A stretch of DNA of 64,000 nt from Alkalibacter rhizosphaerae (GTDB taxonomy: Bacteria > Bacillota > Clostridia > Eubacteriales > Alkalibacteraceae), in NCBI RefSeq assembly GCF_017352215.1, contig NZ_CP071444.1, positions 682,001 to 746,000 on the forward strand. Direction: 5' to 3'. Made by a program: the position numbers and the translations under genes. The notes below the pieces were generated by a model, which was given only the letters and a program-made list of their open reading frames with translations, made no database searches and was not told where the DNA came from. The first letter of the stretch is position 1; every line of letters starts with the position of its first letter. Shown here piece after piece: positions 37,509-46,574 of the stretch.

Positions 37509-38789
37509 TCAATCGTCCACATCAAAGTGTTCCAATGCAGATTTCTTCGGCTTCGGTTTGGCATCTCCGTGTTTTACCATCAGCATGGTGCAAAAACTAA
37601 AAATGGAAAAGACCACCGCATATGGAAACAAGGTCCGGTAGGATATGTTTTCCAGCAGGAATCCGGAAAAAATCGGTGTGAAGATCTGTGCTGCCATGGA
37701 AAAAGTATAATAAAGTCCTGTATATTTTCCCACATCGGCACTTTTGCTCATTTCCACCACCATGGGATAGGAGTTGACGTTGATGGAAGCCCAACCTACT
37801 CCAGTAAAGACAAAAACCAGATTGATCAGCGGAGAATATTCTACAAAGAAAAATCCTGCAAAATAGGATAATGTCATCAAGGTGATCCCAACAAGAATCA
37901 TTTTCTTTCTGCCGATTTTGGTAGAAATGATTCCCACCGGCAAAAAACTGATGATGGCTGCTCCCATAGCGACCATAAGGGCATTTGCGAAGCTTCCCCC
38001 CTGCAAGTCCCACACGGTAGTTGCATAGCGAGAAAATGCAGTAGTGACCGCATTATAGGCAGTAAACCACAAAAAGATGGAAGCCAAAATGAAATATAAA
38101 CTTCGCTTCACTTCCGGAGCCATGTCCCCTCCGTTTGGTTCCTTGGATCCCACCTCTTCCTCTTCTTCCTGGTCAACAGACTGGTTCTCTTCTCTCATTT
38201 CGTTTTCCCGGATGGTGACTAGAAGCATGACCACTGCAAAAACCATCAAGCCAGCCACGGTGGCGTACACTAGGGTATAATTGGGACTTTCCACTTTCGG
38301 AATGAGCAGGCTGATCATTGCCAGGGCGTAGATGGAGCCTACCGCTCCCATGAGATTGATGATGGCATTGGCTTTGCTTCTAAGCGGTTTCGGCGTTAGA
38401 TCCGGCATCAAGGCCACAGCTGGAGACCGGTATGTTCCCATGGCGATCAGAGCGGCTCCCAATGCAACAAAGAACAACACAAAATTTTTGGATTGGTTGG
38501 CCAAAGGTATGATCATCATGATCACGACGGCAAATCCGGTGCCCACCACAATGAAAGGGGTCCGTTTCCCTCTCTTTGTATGGACCTTGTCCGACAAGGC
38601 TCCAAAAATGGGCAACAAGAATAACGCCAGCACGTTGTCCAAAGCCATAACGGTTCCGGTCAAGGTATCCCCCAAACCAAACGTGTTCTTCAACATCAGT
38701 GGGATCAGGTTGTCATACAGCTGCCAAAATGCACTGATGGATAAAAAAGCCAAGCCTACAAAAAAGGTCCTCTTGTAATTCAATTTCAT
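37509..38789 (-). CDS. MFS transporter, GPH/sugar-cation-symporter-like
   Basis: A 426-residue, 12-helix transporter. LSDKVHTKRGKRTPFIVVG matches the helix 2-3 loop of GPH and SLC45-type transporters, and the central loop is very acidic (QSVDQEEEEEVG). GTYRSPAVALMPDLTP also fits this group. GGAGGAAGACCC precedes the ATG at 38789. It is upstream of and cotranscribed with the molybdopterin oxidoreductase, so it may import that enzyme's substrate. Confidence 0.85.
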   Translation of the reverse strand: MKLNYKRTFFVGLAFLSISAFWQLYDNLIPLMLKNTFGLGDTLTGTVMALDNVLALFLLPIFGALSDKVHTKRGKRTPFIVVGTGFAVVIMMIIPLANQSKNFVLFFVALGAALIAMGTYRSPAVALMPDLTPKPLRSKANAIINLMGAVGSIYALAMISLLIPKVESPNYTLVYATVAGLMVFAVVMLLVTIRENEMREENQSVDQEEEEEVGSKEPNGGDMAPEVKRSLYFILASIFLWFTAYNAVTTAFSRYATTVWDLQGGSFANALMVAMGAAIISFLPVGIISTKIGRKKMILVGITLMTLSYFAGFFFVEYSPLINLVFVFTGVGWASINVNSYPMVVEMSKSADVGKYTGLYYTFSMAAQIFTPIFSGFLLENISYRTLFPYAVVFSIFSFCTMLMVKHGDAKPKPKKSALEHFDVDD

Positions 38790-38875
38790 GGGTCTTCCTC
38801 CTCTTTTTCCCTTCGTCGTCTTAAAAACCATCTATATTCATAGTACCATCAGTCCCCTTTTTTTACCATGAAAAA

Positions 38876-38895
38876 GAACCCCTTCTCAGAGGTTC
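38876..38895 (-). terminator. Terminator at the end of the small membrane protein gene
   Basis: GAACCTCT-GAGA-AGGGGTTC followed by T5 on the minus strand; the stop codon of the small ORF lies within the stem. Confidence 0.7.
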
Positions 38896-39035
38896 CAGTG
38901 AACGATTTGGATGGATGGAAAAAAAACCAGCAAGCGAAGGATCAAATAGACGAAGGTCACCGAAAAAGCCAGTCCAATGATCCCCAGCAATACCACACAT
39001 CGATTCTTTTTGCACCAGTTTTTAAGTTTTTCCAT
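38886..39035 (-). CDS. Small single-pass membrane protein (49 aa)
   Basis: A basic start (MEKLKNWCKKNRC) and one hydrophobic helix (VVLLGIIGLAFSVTFVYLILRLLVFF) then a short tail. The ribosome site is weak (GCGAGG immediately before ATG, AGGAAAAG further off). Its 3' end coincides with a terminator. Located between GDPD and the MFS gene on the same strand. No family recognised. Confidence 0.5.
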   Translation of the reverse strand: MEKLKNWCKKNRCVVLLGIIGLAFSVTFVYLILRLLVFFPSIQIVHWNL

Positions 39036-39129
39036 CCTCGCAACCCGCTTTCTTTTCCTGTTGGATACAGTTTACCCCTTCCATGTTAAAAGCAAGCGAG
39101 AATTTTCTTAAGATCTTCTTAAAAATCCA

Positions 39130-39987
39130 TTAGAAAACCAGCGTGACGTCATCTACGATCAAATTGTCGCACAGATCCTTTACCTCCAGGTATTCGATCC
39201 GGTTCTTCACCGTCCAGCCCAGGAGAGGAACCCCTAGTTTCTGGATCTTGATCAGACGGGCATGTTCCGTGTCCTGGATCTCATAGGCTATAAAATTTGG
39301 CCTGGAAAGAAAGTTGAACATCAGATTTTTCAACAGAAACTTTTGATATACGGGCAACTCCTCCGCTCCCTGGTATGCTTTTTCGTATTCATTGATTTGG
39401 AAATTCCCGGAAAGCTGGCCCCGGACCACTTCTCCGGCATGATCGTGAAACCATTTTACGGAAAAGGGATTGAAGGATTGAATGGCATAAGCTCCTTTAT
39501 AGTGCTTCAAAAGATCATAAAGTCGTTTTTCCAGGGGACCTATGGCACCATGACTTTTGATTTCAACAAGGATAGGTACCTTTCCATCCACAAGTTCCAA
39601 CACCTCCCGAAAAAGGGGCACACGCTGATCCGACCCAAGTATTGTTTTATCCTTGAAATCCGAAAAATTCAAATCCTGCACTTCTTCATCATATCCCAGA
39701 AGTCTTTTCAACTTTTTGTCATGGATCACTACTACTTTTTTGTCCCTTGTCAATCGAACGTCCAATTCAATGGGGTAGTTTTTTTCCACTGCCTTTTGAA
39801 ATGCAGCCAGGGTGTTCTCCGGGGCGTTCCCTCCATTATTGTGGATCCCTCTATGGGCAATGATTTTCTCCGTCAGCCATCGGGTCTTTTCATCCGACAA
39901 CTTCTCCGGCTTGCGCAATTGTTTTCGTCCAAGCACTGCCGATGCACCCAAGCCAAGAAGGCCCATGCCGATGGTACTTTTCTTCAT
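39130..39987 (-). CDS. Glycerophosphodiester phosphodiesterase, membrane-anchored
   Basis: Releases glycerol-3-phosphate from glycerophosphodiesters. A short hydrophobic N-terminus may anchor the protein. IIAHRGIHNNGGNAPENTLAAF carries the catalytic HRG and ENT motifs; IELDVRLTRDKKVVVIHD gives the ExD metal ligands and second His. SHG, WTV and NLIVDD at the C-terminus also fit. 285 aa. AAAGGAG precedes the ATG at 39987. Confidence 0.92.
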   Translation of the reverse strand: MKKSTIGMGLLGLGASAVLGRKQLRKPEKLSDEKTRWLTEKIIAHRGIHNNGGNAPENTLAAFQKAVEKNYPIELDVRLTRDKKVVVIHDKKLKRLLGYDEEVQDLNFSDFKDKTILGSDQRVPLFREVLELVDGKVPILVEIKSHGAIGPLEKRLYDLLKHYKGAYAIQSFNPFSVKWFHDHAGEVVRGQLSGNFQINEYEKAYQGAEELPVYQKFLLKNLMFNFLSRPNFIAYEIQDTEHARLIKIQKLGVPLLGWTVKNRIEYLEVKDLCDNLIVDDVTLVF

Positions 39988-40043
39988 ATCAAGCAACTCC
40001 TTTCTATTAAAACCAACCTTCTATTCTATATTAATACACGAAA

Positions 40044-40069
40044 AAAGTGGCATTGCAACATGCCACTTT
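40044..40069 (-). terminator. Terminator after the MerR/TipA gene
   Basis: AAAGTGGCA/TGCCACTTT with an eight-base loop and T-run on the minus strand. Confidence 0.85.
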
Positions 40070-40079
40070 AAATTAACTC

Positions 40080-40838
40080 TTATCTTGCGTGTTCCACGAT
40101 GACATCTCTTAAAAGTTCTGCTACGTCCATCCCGGCTTTTTCCTGATAATATGCTGCAAAACGCTGGTCTGCCACATACATTTCCGCCAGCCCTACATGG
40201 GCTTGGGGCTGGTAGGTGGGCCAGCTGAAGCACAGCCATTCCCGATGCAGCTCATATGCTTTTTTTGCAGCATCGGACTTGATGTCCTTGGTTTCCGACA
40301 ATTCTCGAAGCAATTCGATCAGATCGACTTCCAACTTGTTCATTTTCTCCATGTCTTCCTGGGTCAAGTTCATGAACTTCTTGTTGGATTCGGCCACCGT
40401 TTTGTCGCCGTATTTTTCCCGGATCTCTTTTCCGTATTTTTGCTCATTCTCTACCAGTTTTTGCTTTTTGAATCCTTCAAATTTTTGTTTGTCGCTCATG
40501 ATACTCTCTCCTTTGTGATGTGATATGGTCAATTCTACGGTGGCGATCAATCGCTCGATCTCATCCCGTTTCTCCAGCAAATTTTTTCGATGCTCTACCA
40601 AGGCCCCCTCAAAGTCAAAAGCATCGCTATAGAGGAGCTTTTGGATCTCTTCCAGGGGCATGTCCATGGATCGATAAAAAAGGATCTGTTGGAGCAGATC
40701 TACTTCTTTTTTCCCGTAGATCCGATAACCGGACGAACTGGATCGACAGGGTTTCAGTAGCCCTATCTCATCGTAATACCGCAGTGTTCTGGGTGTTACC
40801 CCTGCCAACTTTGCCAATTTCTGTATGGTATATTCCAT
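40080..40838 (-). CDS. MerR-family regulator with TipAS ligand-binding domain
   Basis: A 252-residue activator. The MerR helix-turn-helix (YTIQKLAKLAGVTPRTLRYYDEIGLL) is followed by a coiled-coil dimer helix and a C-terminal TipAS domain (about 130-250; HREWLCFSWPTYQPQAHVGLAEMYVADQRFAAYY), which in TipA and Mta binds antibiotics and drugs. GGAGGGGAAAG precedes the ATG at 40838. No efflux gene is adjacent. Confidence 0.92.
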   Translation of the reverse strand: MEYTIQKLAKLAGVTPRTLRYYDEIGLLKPCRSSSSGYRIYGKKEVDLLQQILFYRSMDMPLEEIQKLLYSDAFDFEGALVEHRKNLLEKRDEIERLIATVELTISHHKGESIMSDKQKFEGFKKQKLVENEQKYGKEIREKYGDKTVAESNKKFMNLTQEDMEKMNKLEVDLIELLRELSETKDIKSDAAKKAYELHREWLCFSWPTYQPQAHVGLAEMYVADQRFAAYYQEKAGMDVAELLRDVIVEHAR

Positions 40839-40897
40839 CTTTCCCCTCCTGACTACTTCAATATAAACCATGACGCTACGTCAATGTCAAGAAAAAA

Positions 40898-40915
40898 CCC
40901 TGAAAAATTTCAGGG
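40898..40915. terminator. Bidirectional terminator after rsgI
   Basis: CCCTGAAA/TTTCAGGG with a two-base loop, flanked by A6 and T5, between rsgI and the MerR gene. Confidence 0.88.
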
Positions 40916-40933
40916 TTTTTATCATTAAAATAA

Positions 40934-41929
40934 TTATAGTTCATCGGGAGCCGGTGTCGATTCCGGAGCTAGAGGGGCATCGTTGGATTCACCATTGGCG
41001 TTGTTTTCCTGGTTTTGCTGTTCATCCAACAGACCGTTTTGTTCCTGTTCCTGATTTTGTTCCTGTTCCATGTCACCTTGCGGATCCATGATTTGCTCTC
41101 GATTTTGGTCTTGATTTTGTTGTTGCTCCTGTTCAATGACTGGTGGGGTTTTTGCTGGAGGTCCGTTGCCGGGTGTTGTTTCCGGTTTTCCCGTTGTCTT
41201 CTCCGGTTTGTTTTGGCCAGGTGCATCTGCAGAATTTCCCCGATCCTTGTACTTGCTCATCAGCTCTTTGATGGAAGAATCCATGTTTTCCTGGCTCGGT
41301 TCCTGTCCCAGAACATTGACGATGATATTGAGTTTGCCTGGTGTGATTCCCAGTTCTCTGGCTTTTTGGACCATGTCATACCCCAATAATCCTGCAGAAA
41401 CTTCCGCCTTTACGCCATTTTCTTCCACTTCTTCTTCTACGGCGTTTTCCAATTTACCGGACAAACGGGCTGCTTTTTCTTCATCCTTGGACAATGTAGC
41501 CAGATAGATCATTTCATTTTCTCCAAAATAACCTTCTTCGTTGATCTTTTCCACAGTCATCCGGATCGCTTCATCCGCACTTTTGTTTTTTAGTTTCAGT
41601 TGTTGGAGCACCATGTCTCCATCGTCGTTTTGCCCTTCGAATCCGATGACCCGTTCAAAGCGGTTGACTTCAAATACGATTCCTGGATTGACATCCAAAC
41701 TGACATAATAAGCCGGCGTGGTATACACTTTCGCACCGACGCCGAATACCAACAACAACATGGCAGCGGCGGAGACCAGCGCCCCTTTCCATCCAAATCC
41801 TTTACTTGTTGATTTCATATCCATCACATCCCCTACTTGATATTTGTCGCCTGCCACATGGGCAAAAGTGCCGTCATCCTTCAACACTACGACCTGATTT
41901 TTTTTCTTCTCTACGACGACCGCTTTCAT
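40934..41929 (-). CDS. rsgI: RsgI-type membrane anti-sigma factor
   Basis: Binds and inhibits SigI. The N-terminal 50-residue RsgI anti-sigma domain (VVVEKKKNQVVVLKDDGTF) is followed by one membrane helix (about 52-70) and an extracellular domain starting YYVSLDVNPGIVFEVNRFERVIGFEGQN (in parts), the RsgI-conserved region. The tail (about 235-331) is low-complexity Pro/Gln/Asn/Glu. There is no carbohydrate-binding module such as those in cellulolytic Clostridia. It overlaps sigI by 4 bp. Confidence 0.92.
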   Translation of the reverse strand: MKAVVVEKKKNQVVVLKDDGTFAHVAGDKYQVGDVMDMKSTSKGFGWKGALVSAAAMLLLVFGVGAKVYTTPAYYVSLDVNPGIVFEVNRFERVIGFEGQNDDGDMVLQQLKLKNKSADEAIRMTVEKINEEGYFGENEMIYLATLSKDEEKAARLSGKLENAVEEEVEENGVKAEVSAGLLGYDMVQKARELGITPGKLNIIVNVLGQEPSQENMDSSIKELMSKYKDRGNSADAPGQNKPEKTTGKPETTPGNGPPAKTPPVIEQEQQQNQDQNREQIMDPQGDMEQEQNQEQEQNGLLDEQQNQENNANGESNDAPLAPESTPAPDEL

Positions 41930-42600
41930 TGTCCCTCTCCTCCATCCCTCGGGATATAGGCTGCCAGATACGGATAATCCCCGGTAAGGATCTCCATTGC
42001 AGCTATCAAATATTTACGATGTCTTTCGATGGTTTTTCGGGGTACCCCCGTATTTTTTTCAATTTCTTTCAAGGGTAAAAGTTTGCTGTCCTTGATCAAC
42101 TCCGTTAATTCCGGATGACTCGTCAAAAAAAACAGGATCTTCTTGCATGCCTTGACCGTTTTATCCGATTTGGGGGATGCTTTGGCCAAATCAGCAAAAT
42201 CCAGTCCGTACAGCTGAAGTACTTGTGTCAAAGCATCGATCTCATCCCTCAGATCTCTGGACGTTGGATCCGGCTTGTACACCCGAAGACGGTCCAGACT
42301 TTCCAATGGCAATTCTGATCCTGATCTTCCTTGTTTTCGAAAATGATCCACCAACCGGTGGTGGATCATTCTCCGGGCAAATGGAAGAAAGGCACCTTTA
42401 TCCATGTCGTATCGCTGAACCGCTTCCATAAATGCTTCCAGGGCGACAGACCATTCTTCATCTTGTTTGCTCACATATTTTTTGGAAACGCGAACTGCTG
42501 ATTTCAAAATAAAAAATTCCCACTCCCGAATCAACTGCTCCAGTTTCTCCTTGTTTTTTTCCTCTGCAATGCTCTTGATCCGTTGATCCAATTCTCTCAT
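41926..42600 (-). CDS. sigI: RNA polymerase sigma factor SigI
   Basis: A 224-residue sigma-70-related factor. The region-2 stretch DEEWSVALEAFMEAVQRYDMDKGAFLPFARRMIHHRLVDHFRK (in parts) and the C-terminal helix-turn-helix LPLKEIEKNTGVPRKTIERHRKYLIA are diagnostic of SigI. AAAGGAGCATTTC precedes the ATG. Paired with its anti-sigma gene rsgI by an ATGA overlap. Controls heat, envelope or polysaccharide responses in relatives. Confidence 0.94.
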   Translation of the reverse strand: MRELDQRIKSIAEEKNKEKLEQLIREWEFFILKSAVRVSKKYVSKQDEEWSVALEAFMEAVQRYDMDKGAFLPFARRMIHHRLVDHFRKQGRSGSELPLESLDRLRVYKPDPTSRDLRDEIDALTQVLQLYGLDFADLAKASPKSDKTVKACKKILFFLTSHPELTELIKDSKLLPLKEIEKNTGVPRKTIERHRKYLIAAMEILTGDYPYLAAYIPRDGGEGQ

Positions 42601-42655
42601 GAAATGCTCCTTTGTCTTCCTTTGCTCATTGATCGGTTAGCACGATACCATAAAA

Positions 42656-42684
42656 TACGTTTTTCCTCATTGTTTTTTTGGGGT
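42656..42684 (-). promoter_or_regulatory. Candidate SigI-dependent autoregulatory promoter
   Basis: On the minus strand ACCCC followed by an A-run (42680-42684 and on) and CGTA (42656-42659) resemble the ACCCCC and CGAA boxes of SigI promoters, located between the nitroreductase terminator and sigI. The spacing, about 20 bp, is slightly long. Confidence 0.35.
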
Positions 42685-42694
42685 GCTTCAAAAA

Positions 42695-42718
42695 AAGACC
42701 CCCGAGACTGGGAGTCTT
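42695..42718 (-). terminator. Terminator of the nitroreductase gene
   Basis: AAGACTCCC/GGGGGTCTT with a six-base loop and T7 on the minus strand. Confidence 0.85.
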
Positions 42719-42724
42719 GACGCA

Positions 42725-43270
42725 TCAATCCACATAGTTTATATTGTTCAATTCCCCACGATCTCTGCCAAAGCGGTCTCCTGCCTTGTATCCGATCAGA
42801 ACTCCCACGATGGGTTCAAATCCATCCGGCAACCCCGCTTGCTTGCGAAAGGTCTCTCTTCCAATGACCATGGTAGGGGACATGACGTAGCAGCTACCCA
42901 GTCCAAGCCCAGTGGCAGCCGTGATCATATTCATGGCGGAACAGGCTCCATTGGCCCCATTGCCACGTGCCCCTTCCGGCCCGGATACCACGATCAACAC
43001 CGGAGCATCGTACAAAGGCTCATATCCCGGCAAGGCGATCCGGCTTTTCATGAACTCGTTATCGGAGTTGCGCATCATGTCTGCTACGGTATCATTGATC
43101 TTCTTCAATAATTGCGGATTGCGGATCACCGTCAAATGGATCTCTCCGGAAATGGGTGCTTTATTCCCAAATTTCACGATTTGATCCAATTTTTCCTGTT
43201 CTACTGGTCGATCCTCATACCATCGGACACTCCTTCTTTTTTCCAGTGCTTCCAAAACGTTCAAATCCAT
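42725..43270 (-). CDS. Nitroreductase-family flavoprotein
   Basis: A 181-residue FMN-dependent NAD(P)H oxidoreductase: LEKRRSVRWYEDRPVEQEKL is the N-terminal FMN-phosphate motif, NGACSAMNMITAATGLGLGSCYV is the central dimer helix, and VGVLIGYKAGD the end. Substrate unknown. The start is uncertain, because GGGAGGG lies directly against the ATG at 43270; a TTG two codons downstream has better spacing. Confidence 0.88.
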   Translation of the reverse strand: MDLNVLEALEKRRSVRWYEDRPVEQEKLDQIVKFGNKAPISGEIHLTVIRNPQLLKKINDTVADMMRNSDNEFMKSRIALPGYEPLYDAPVLIVVSGPEGARGNGANGACSAMNMITAATGLGLGSCYVMSPTMVIGRETFRKQAGLPDGFEPIVGVLIGYKAGDRFGRDRGELNNINYVD

Positions 43271-43339
43271 CCCTCCCAAATTTGATCATTCGCTACTATC
43301 CTTCTATTACCCTTTTTCCTGGTTATTACACACGTTTCG

Positions 43340-43861
43340 TCAGTCTGTCAAACCCCACAAGCCCTCTCCATCGGATTTTGCCCGGTTTTCCGCATCCCGC
43401 AGCCTTGCTTCAAAGGCTACATCCGGAGGGAACACCACGTGTCTGGCATAGCCTTCTTCCAACAGCTTTTCATTGACAAAAGTTCCGTCGGCTAAATAAA
43501 TGTAACGCAGCAGACGGTCGAACCGGTCTGTATCTGAAACATCCACATCCATGTACACCGTTTTGCCTTCCAACAATTCCTTGACATATGCCGACGCCTC
43601 CGGCCCATATGGCTCCGGAAGGGTATCCGGCTTTACAGATTCCGGGGCATCGATGCCGATGAGTCGCACCCGCTCATCATTGCCGGTGATAAACGTATCT
43701 CCATCGACCACTCTTTTTACGTAAGCTTCCTCCATTCCCGCCAGAGAAGGATCCCGTTGCCCGTCGCAACCGGCCCAACCCATGGCAATGGAGATCACCA
43801 TCAGGACCAGCATCATCCATAAGGGCAGTTTTCGTTTGTTGAGGTTTACATATTTTGTCAT
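43340..43861 (-). CDS. Thermonuclease-like lipoprotein (SNase domain)
   Basis: A 173-residue secreted nuclease. The N-terminal hydrophobic stretch ends in MGWAGC, a likely lipobox. The staphylococcal nuclease fold follows: VVDGDTF, ERVRLIGIDAPES with catalytic Arg and Asp, EVTDTDRFDRLLRYIYL-like segment with Asp/Arg, and EEGYARH. It cuts DNA or RNA outside the cell with calcium. Its ATG overlaps the PucR stop by 4 bp. Confidence 0.9.
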   Translation of the reverse strand: MTKYVNLNKRKLPLWMMLVLMVISIAMGWAGCDGQRDPSLAGMEEAYVKRVVDGDTFITGNDERVRLIGIDAPESVKPDTLPEPYGPEASAYVKELLEGKTVYMDVDVSDTDRFDRLLRYIYLADGTFVNEKLLEEGYARHVVFPPDVAFEARLRDAENRAKSDGEGLWGLTD

Positions 43862-45414
43862 GATGAACCCTCCAAAAGACGATAGGACATGATAAGAAAA
43901 AGCCTGATATCCGCTTGTTCCAAATCGATTCCCGTCATTTTTATTATTTTTTCCAACCGATAAGGCAGTGTGCTGCGATGGATCTGAAGCAACTGGGAAG
44001 TCAGGGTGGCGTTCCTCTCCTGCTTCAGATACACTTTCAAGGTCTCAAACAAGCTGCTGTGATGGATCCGGTCGTATTCTTTCAACGTAAATAGTGCAGG
44101 ATCTGCCAGTGTTTTTTTTGAAAACTCTCCCATTCCATGGTGGAGCCAATAAGCAAGGGCATGATCTTTGAATTCATGATACCAACTGGTAAAATCTCCA
44201 TTTTGTCCAAACTCCAATGCGACCCTGGCTTGTTTGAAATAAACCTCCGCATCAAAAATATCGCAAAAAGGATTGGACAACCCCACGTATAAGATCCCCT
44301 CCCGTATGATGGTGGAAAGGTGCTTTCTCAAATCGTATTTATCGATCTGACCTACGGTCATGTTGACGATCATGTAGATCTTGTTGTCGTGATAAAAGCT
44401 GTAGCTGCCCGGCACCTGGTGCTCAATGCCGTTGCATATGCCGTAAATGGACATTTTCGTCACTTCTTCTTCCGCAAAGGAAAACAAGCCGCAAATATAT
44501 TGATGATGCACTTCCCATCCAAGCGTTGCGATGGCCGTTTGCAGTGCTTCCACTTCCATCTTGTTTCCTGACAGCATGTCCATGACCATGTTGTTGAAAG
44601 GGTGTTCTCCCCTGGAATGGATCCGATCCCTGCGGATCATCAACAGGCTGGCCAGCTCAGCAAAATAGCCTAGTTCATTCAGCTGGCTCTCCTTTATAAC
44701 CTTGGTCAGCTCGTTGACGACGATCCGACCTCGAAATCTTCCATCGTTCCAGATGTTTGCATAAATGGTACGAAAGTCTGTCAATCCCGACAACCATTCA
44801 TGACCCCCGCGTGTCACCAATGTTTCCTTGTATTCATCGCTGGTTCGGAAATAATTGATGGAATCCATGTCCTGCATGAATTTCCCCGTCTGCTGGTTGT
44901 AGGTGAACATGCTCATTCCCTCTACCCACTTTGGGCAGGCCAGGATGTTGAAATACTCGTCGTGGATAAAAAGGGGATTGCCAAAGTGATCCAACAATAC
45001 TTGACTGAGATCTTCCACTTTTCCGTCATTGTATAGGATCTGATTGATTTTTCGTTCCAGTGTCAGATAGGTGGAAAAAATTTTTTGAAGTCCATTGGCT
45101 GCTTCGGCCAGAGAATAGGACTCCTGGATCACCAGCAAGGATCCTTTGTTTTTCACCGCTTCCGGAAGATCCCGTCCCACGACAACCAGGGTTTCAAACC
45201 CACGCATCCAGGCTTCCAACAGTTGATCACTGGTGCAAAGATAAACCAGATCCTCCTGTTGCTCCCCGTACCCGTCATAAAGTCGGAACCCAACCAAATC
45301 AACGAAAGACTTCTTACGAAACAAGATGTTTTCCAAACCGTATTCCGACAAACGATCTGCCAGGGTTTGCATGGTGATCTTCAATTTTGGCAAATGGTTT
45401 TCTTGAACGCTCAT
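43858..45414 (-). CDS. PucR/CdaR-family transcriptional regulator
   Basis: A 518-residue regulator with an N-terminal purine-catabolism-regulator-type sensor (VYLCTSDQLLEAW, LVVVGRDLP), a GAF-like middle, and the PucR C-terminal helix-turn-helix (LKVYLKQERNATLTSQLLQIHRSTLPYRLEKI, in parts). AAAGGAAGATTTC precedes the ATG. It lies just downstream of a methyltransferase-like gene and may regulate it. The terminator-like hairpin at 45434-45456 sits in its leader. Confidence 0.88.
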   Translation of the reverse strand: MSVQENHLPKLKITMQTLADRLSEYGLENILFRKKSFVDLVGFRLYDGYGEQQEDLVYLCTSDQLLEAWMRGFETLVVVGRDLPEAVKNKGSLLVIQESYSLAEAANGLQKIFSTYLTLERKINQILYNDGKVEDLSQVLLDHFGNPLFIHDEYFNILACPKWVEGMSMFTYNQQTGKFMQDMDSINYFRTSDEYKETLVTRGGHEWLSGLTDFRTIYANIWNDGRFRGRIVVNELTKVIKESQLNELGYFAELASLLMIRRDRIHSRGEHPFNNMVMDMLSGNKMEVEALQTAIATLGWEVHHQYICGLFSFAEEEVTKMSIYGICNGIEHQVPGSYSFYHDNKIYMIVNMTVGQIDKYDLRKHLSTIIREGILYVGLSNPFCDIFDAEVYFKQARVALEFGQNGDFTSWYHEFKDHALAYWLHHGMGEFSKKTLADPALFTLKEYDRIHHSSLFETLKVYLKQERNATLTSQLLQIHRSTLPYRLEKIIKMTGIDLEQADIRLFLIMSYRLLEGSS

Positions 45415-45433
45415 GAAATCTTCCTTTCAAAAA

Positions 45434-45456
45434 AGAACTGCCTTGACGGCAGTTCT
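45434..45456 (-). terminator. Terminator between the UROD-like gene and the PucR gene
   Basis: AGAACTGCC/GGCAGTTCT with a five-base loop and T6 on the minus strand. It ends only 19 bp before the PucR start codon, so it may also act as an attenuator. Confidence 0.85.
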
Positions 45457-45542
45457 CATGTTGCATATGATTTGGATCGACCTGCATTGTCTCTTTAACT
45501 ATACCACGGGACGCAAACATCGTCCACGTCCGAAAGCAAGAT

Positions 45543-46532
45543 TTAGAACAACTCTGCGCTGGCTTTGTTGATGGCTTCCGTCACGGCTTCATACACGCCT
45601 TCATAAATGCTGTTTGCTCCGCCCATGGTGGTCCCTGGAATGAAATAGAGTTTTCCACATGCCTTGCAAACTTCCAGAGTCACTTCGTCAATGTGTTCTT
45701 GTGTCCAGTCTTCCCGATCCACGATCCCATTGTCGATGCCGCCCATAAAGCTGATCTGGCCGCCGTATTTTTGGATCAACTCGGGAATATTGTTGGTACT
45801 CATGGCCCCCTGCCAAATGTCGATGCCCATTTCGATCATGCCCGGCACCAGGTTGGCTGCATAGGAATCACTATGATGTACGATCAATTCCACACCATGC
45901 TCCTTGTAGTATCCATAGACTTTTTTATAGGCCGGCACGTAAAACTCTTCAAACATTTCCGGGGAAATAAAAGATGCTTTTTGGCTGCCCCAGTCGTCGT
46001 GATGGAACAATGCGGTCGGTTTCAAGTATTTGCAGATCTGTTCTGCATATTGAACTTCCCAATCGGCAATAAAGTCGATCAGTTCATGCATCAGTTCCGG
46101 TTCTTCGTAGAAGTTCAGCAAGGTCCGCTGCATTTCCATCAAATAGTGGCATTGCTCGAAGATCCCTGGCGCAACAAAAGCTGTGGCAAAATATTCGTCC
46201 CTGTCGATGGCCATGGCCTGCTCCACGTAGGGTGCCCAGTCTTCTTCCGGGAAGAGGACGCTGGGTGCCTTCACGGTTTCTTTCCATTTGGTGATGTCTT
46301 TTACGACAATGTGCTCAAAGTCATGCACTGGAAAAGGTCCTGGCGTGTTGTCCGGAAAAGATCGGGTGACCCCCCATTTGTTGACCACATTCAATTCCCC
46401 TTTTTTCGGATTGGAATTGGAAGCGGAAAACGGATTTACCGCCATCATGGCAAATGCTTCATAGGAGTTCACAAACCGGTCCGGGTTTCCTCCACGAATG
46501 GTTTCCAATAGATTTTGCTTCTTTGACAACAT
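45543..46532 (-). CDS. UROD-superfamily methyltransferase-like protein 1
   Basis: A 329-residue member of the uroporphyrinogen decarboxylase superfamily, which includes corrinoid methyltransferases such as MtaA/MtbA and CmuA. MLSKKQNLLETIRGGNPDRFVN is typical of the methyltransferase branch, as are FHHDDWGSQ, ISPEMFEEFYVPAYKKVYGYY and VELIVHHSDSYAANLVP. The HxC zinc ligand pair of MtaA reads HHSDS, and the Cys found in the paralogues near residue 300 is replaced by IPGTTMGG. It stands alone, without an adjacent corrinoid protein. Confidence 0.85.
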   Translation of the reverse strand: MLSKKQNLLETIRGGNPDRFVNSYEAFAMMAVNPFSASNSNPKKGELNVVNKWGVTRSFPDNTPGPFPVHDFEHIVVKDITKWKETVKAPSVLFPEEDWAPYVEQAMAIDRDEYFATAFVAPGIFEQCHYLMEMQRTLLNFYEEPELMHELIDFIADWEVQYAEQICKYLKPTALFHHDDWGSQKASFISPEMFEEFYVPAYKKVYGYYKEHGVELIVHHSDSYAANLVPGMIEMGIDIWQGAMSTNNIPELIQKYGGQISFMGGIDNGIVDREDWTQEHIDEVTLEVCKACGKLYFIPGTTMGGANSIYEGVYEAVTEAINKASAELF

Positions 46533-46574
46533 ACATTTACGACCCCTTTCTTTGTAAAATTGATTTCTTTTATT

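Noticed and set aside
36562-37641. 359-codon plus-strand frame opposite the molybdopterin oxidoreductase
   Set aside because: Spans the intergenic gap of two real minus genes and has no ribosome site.
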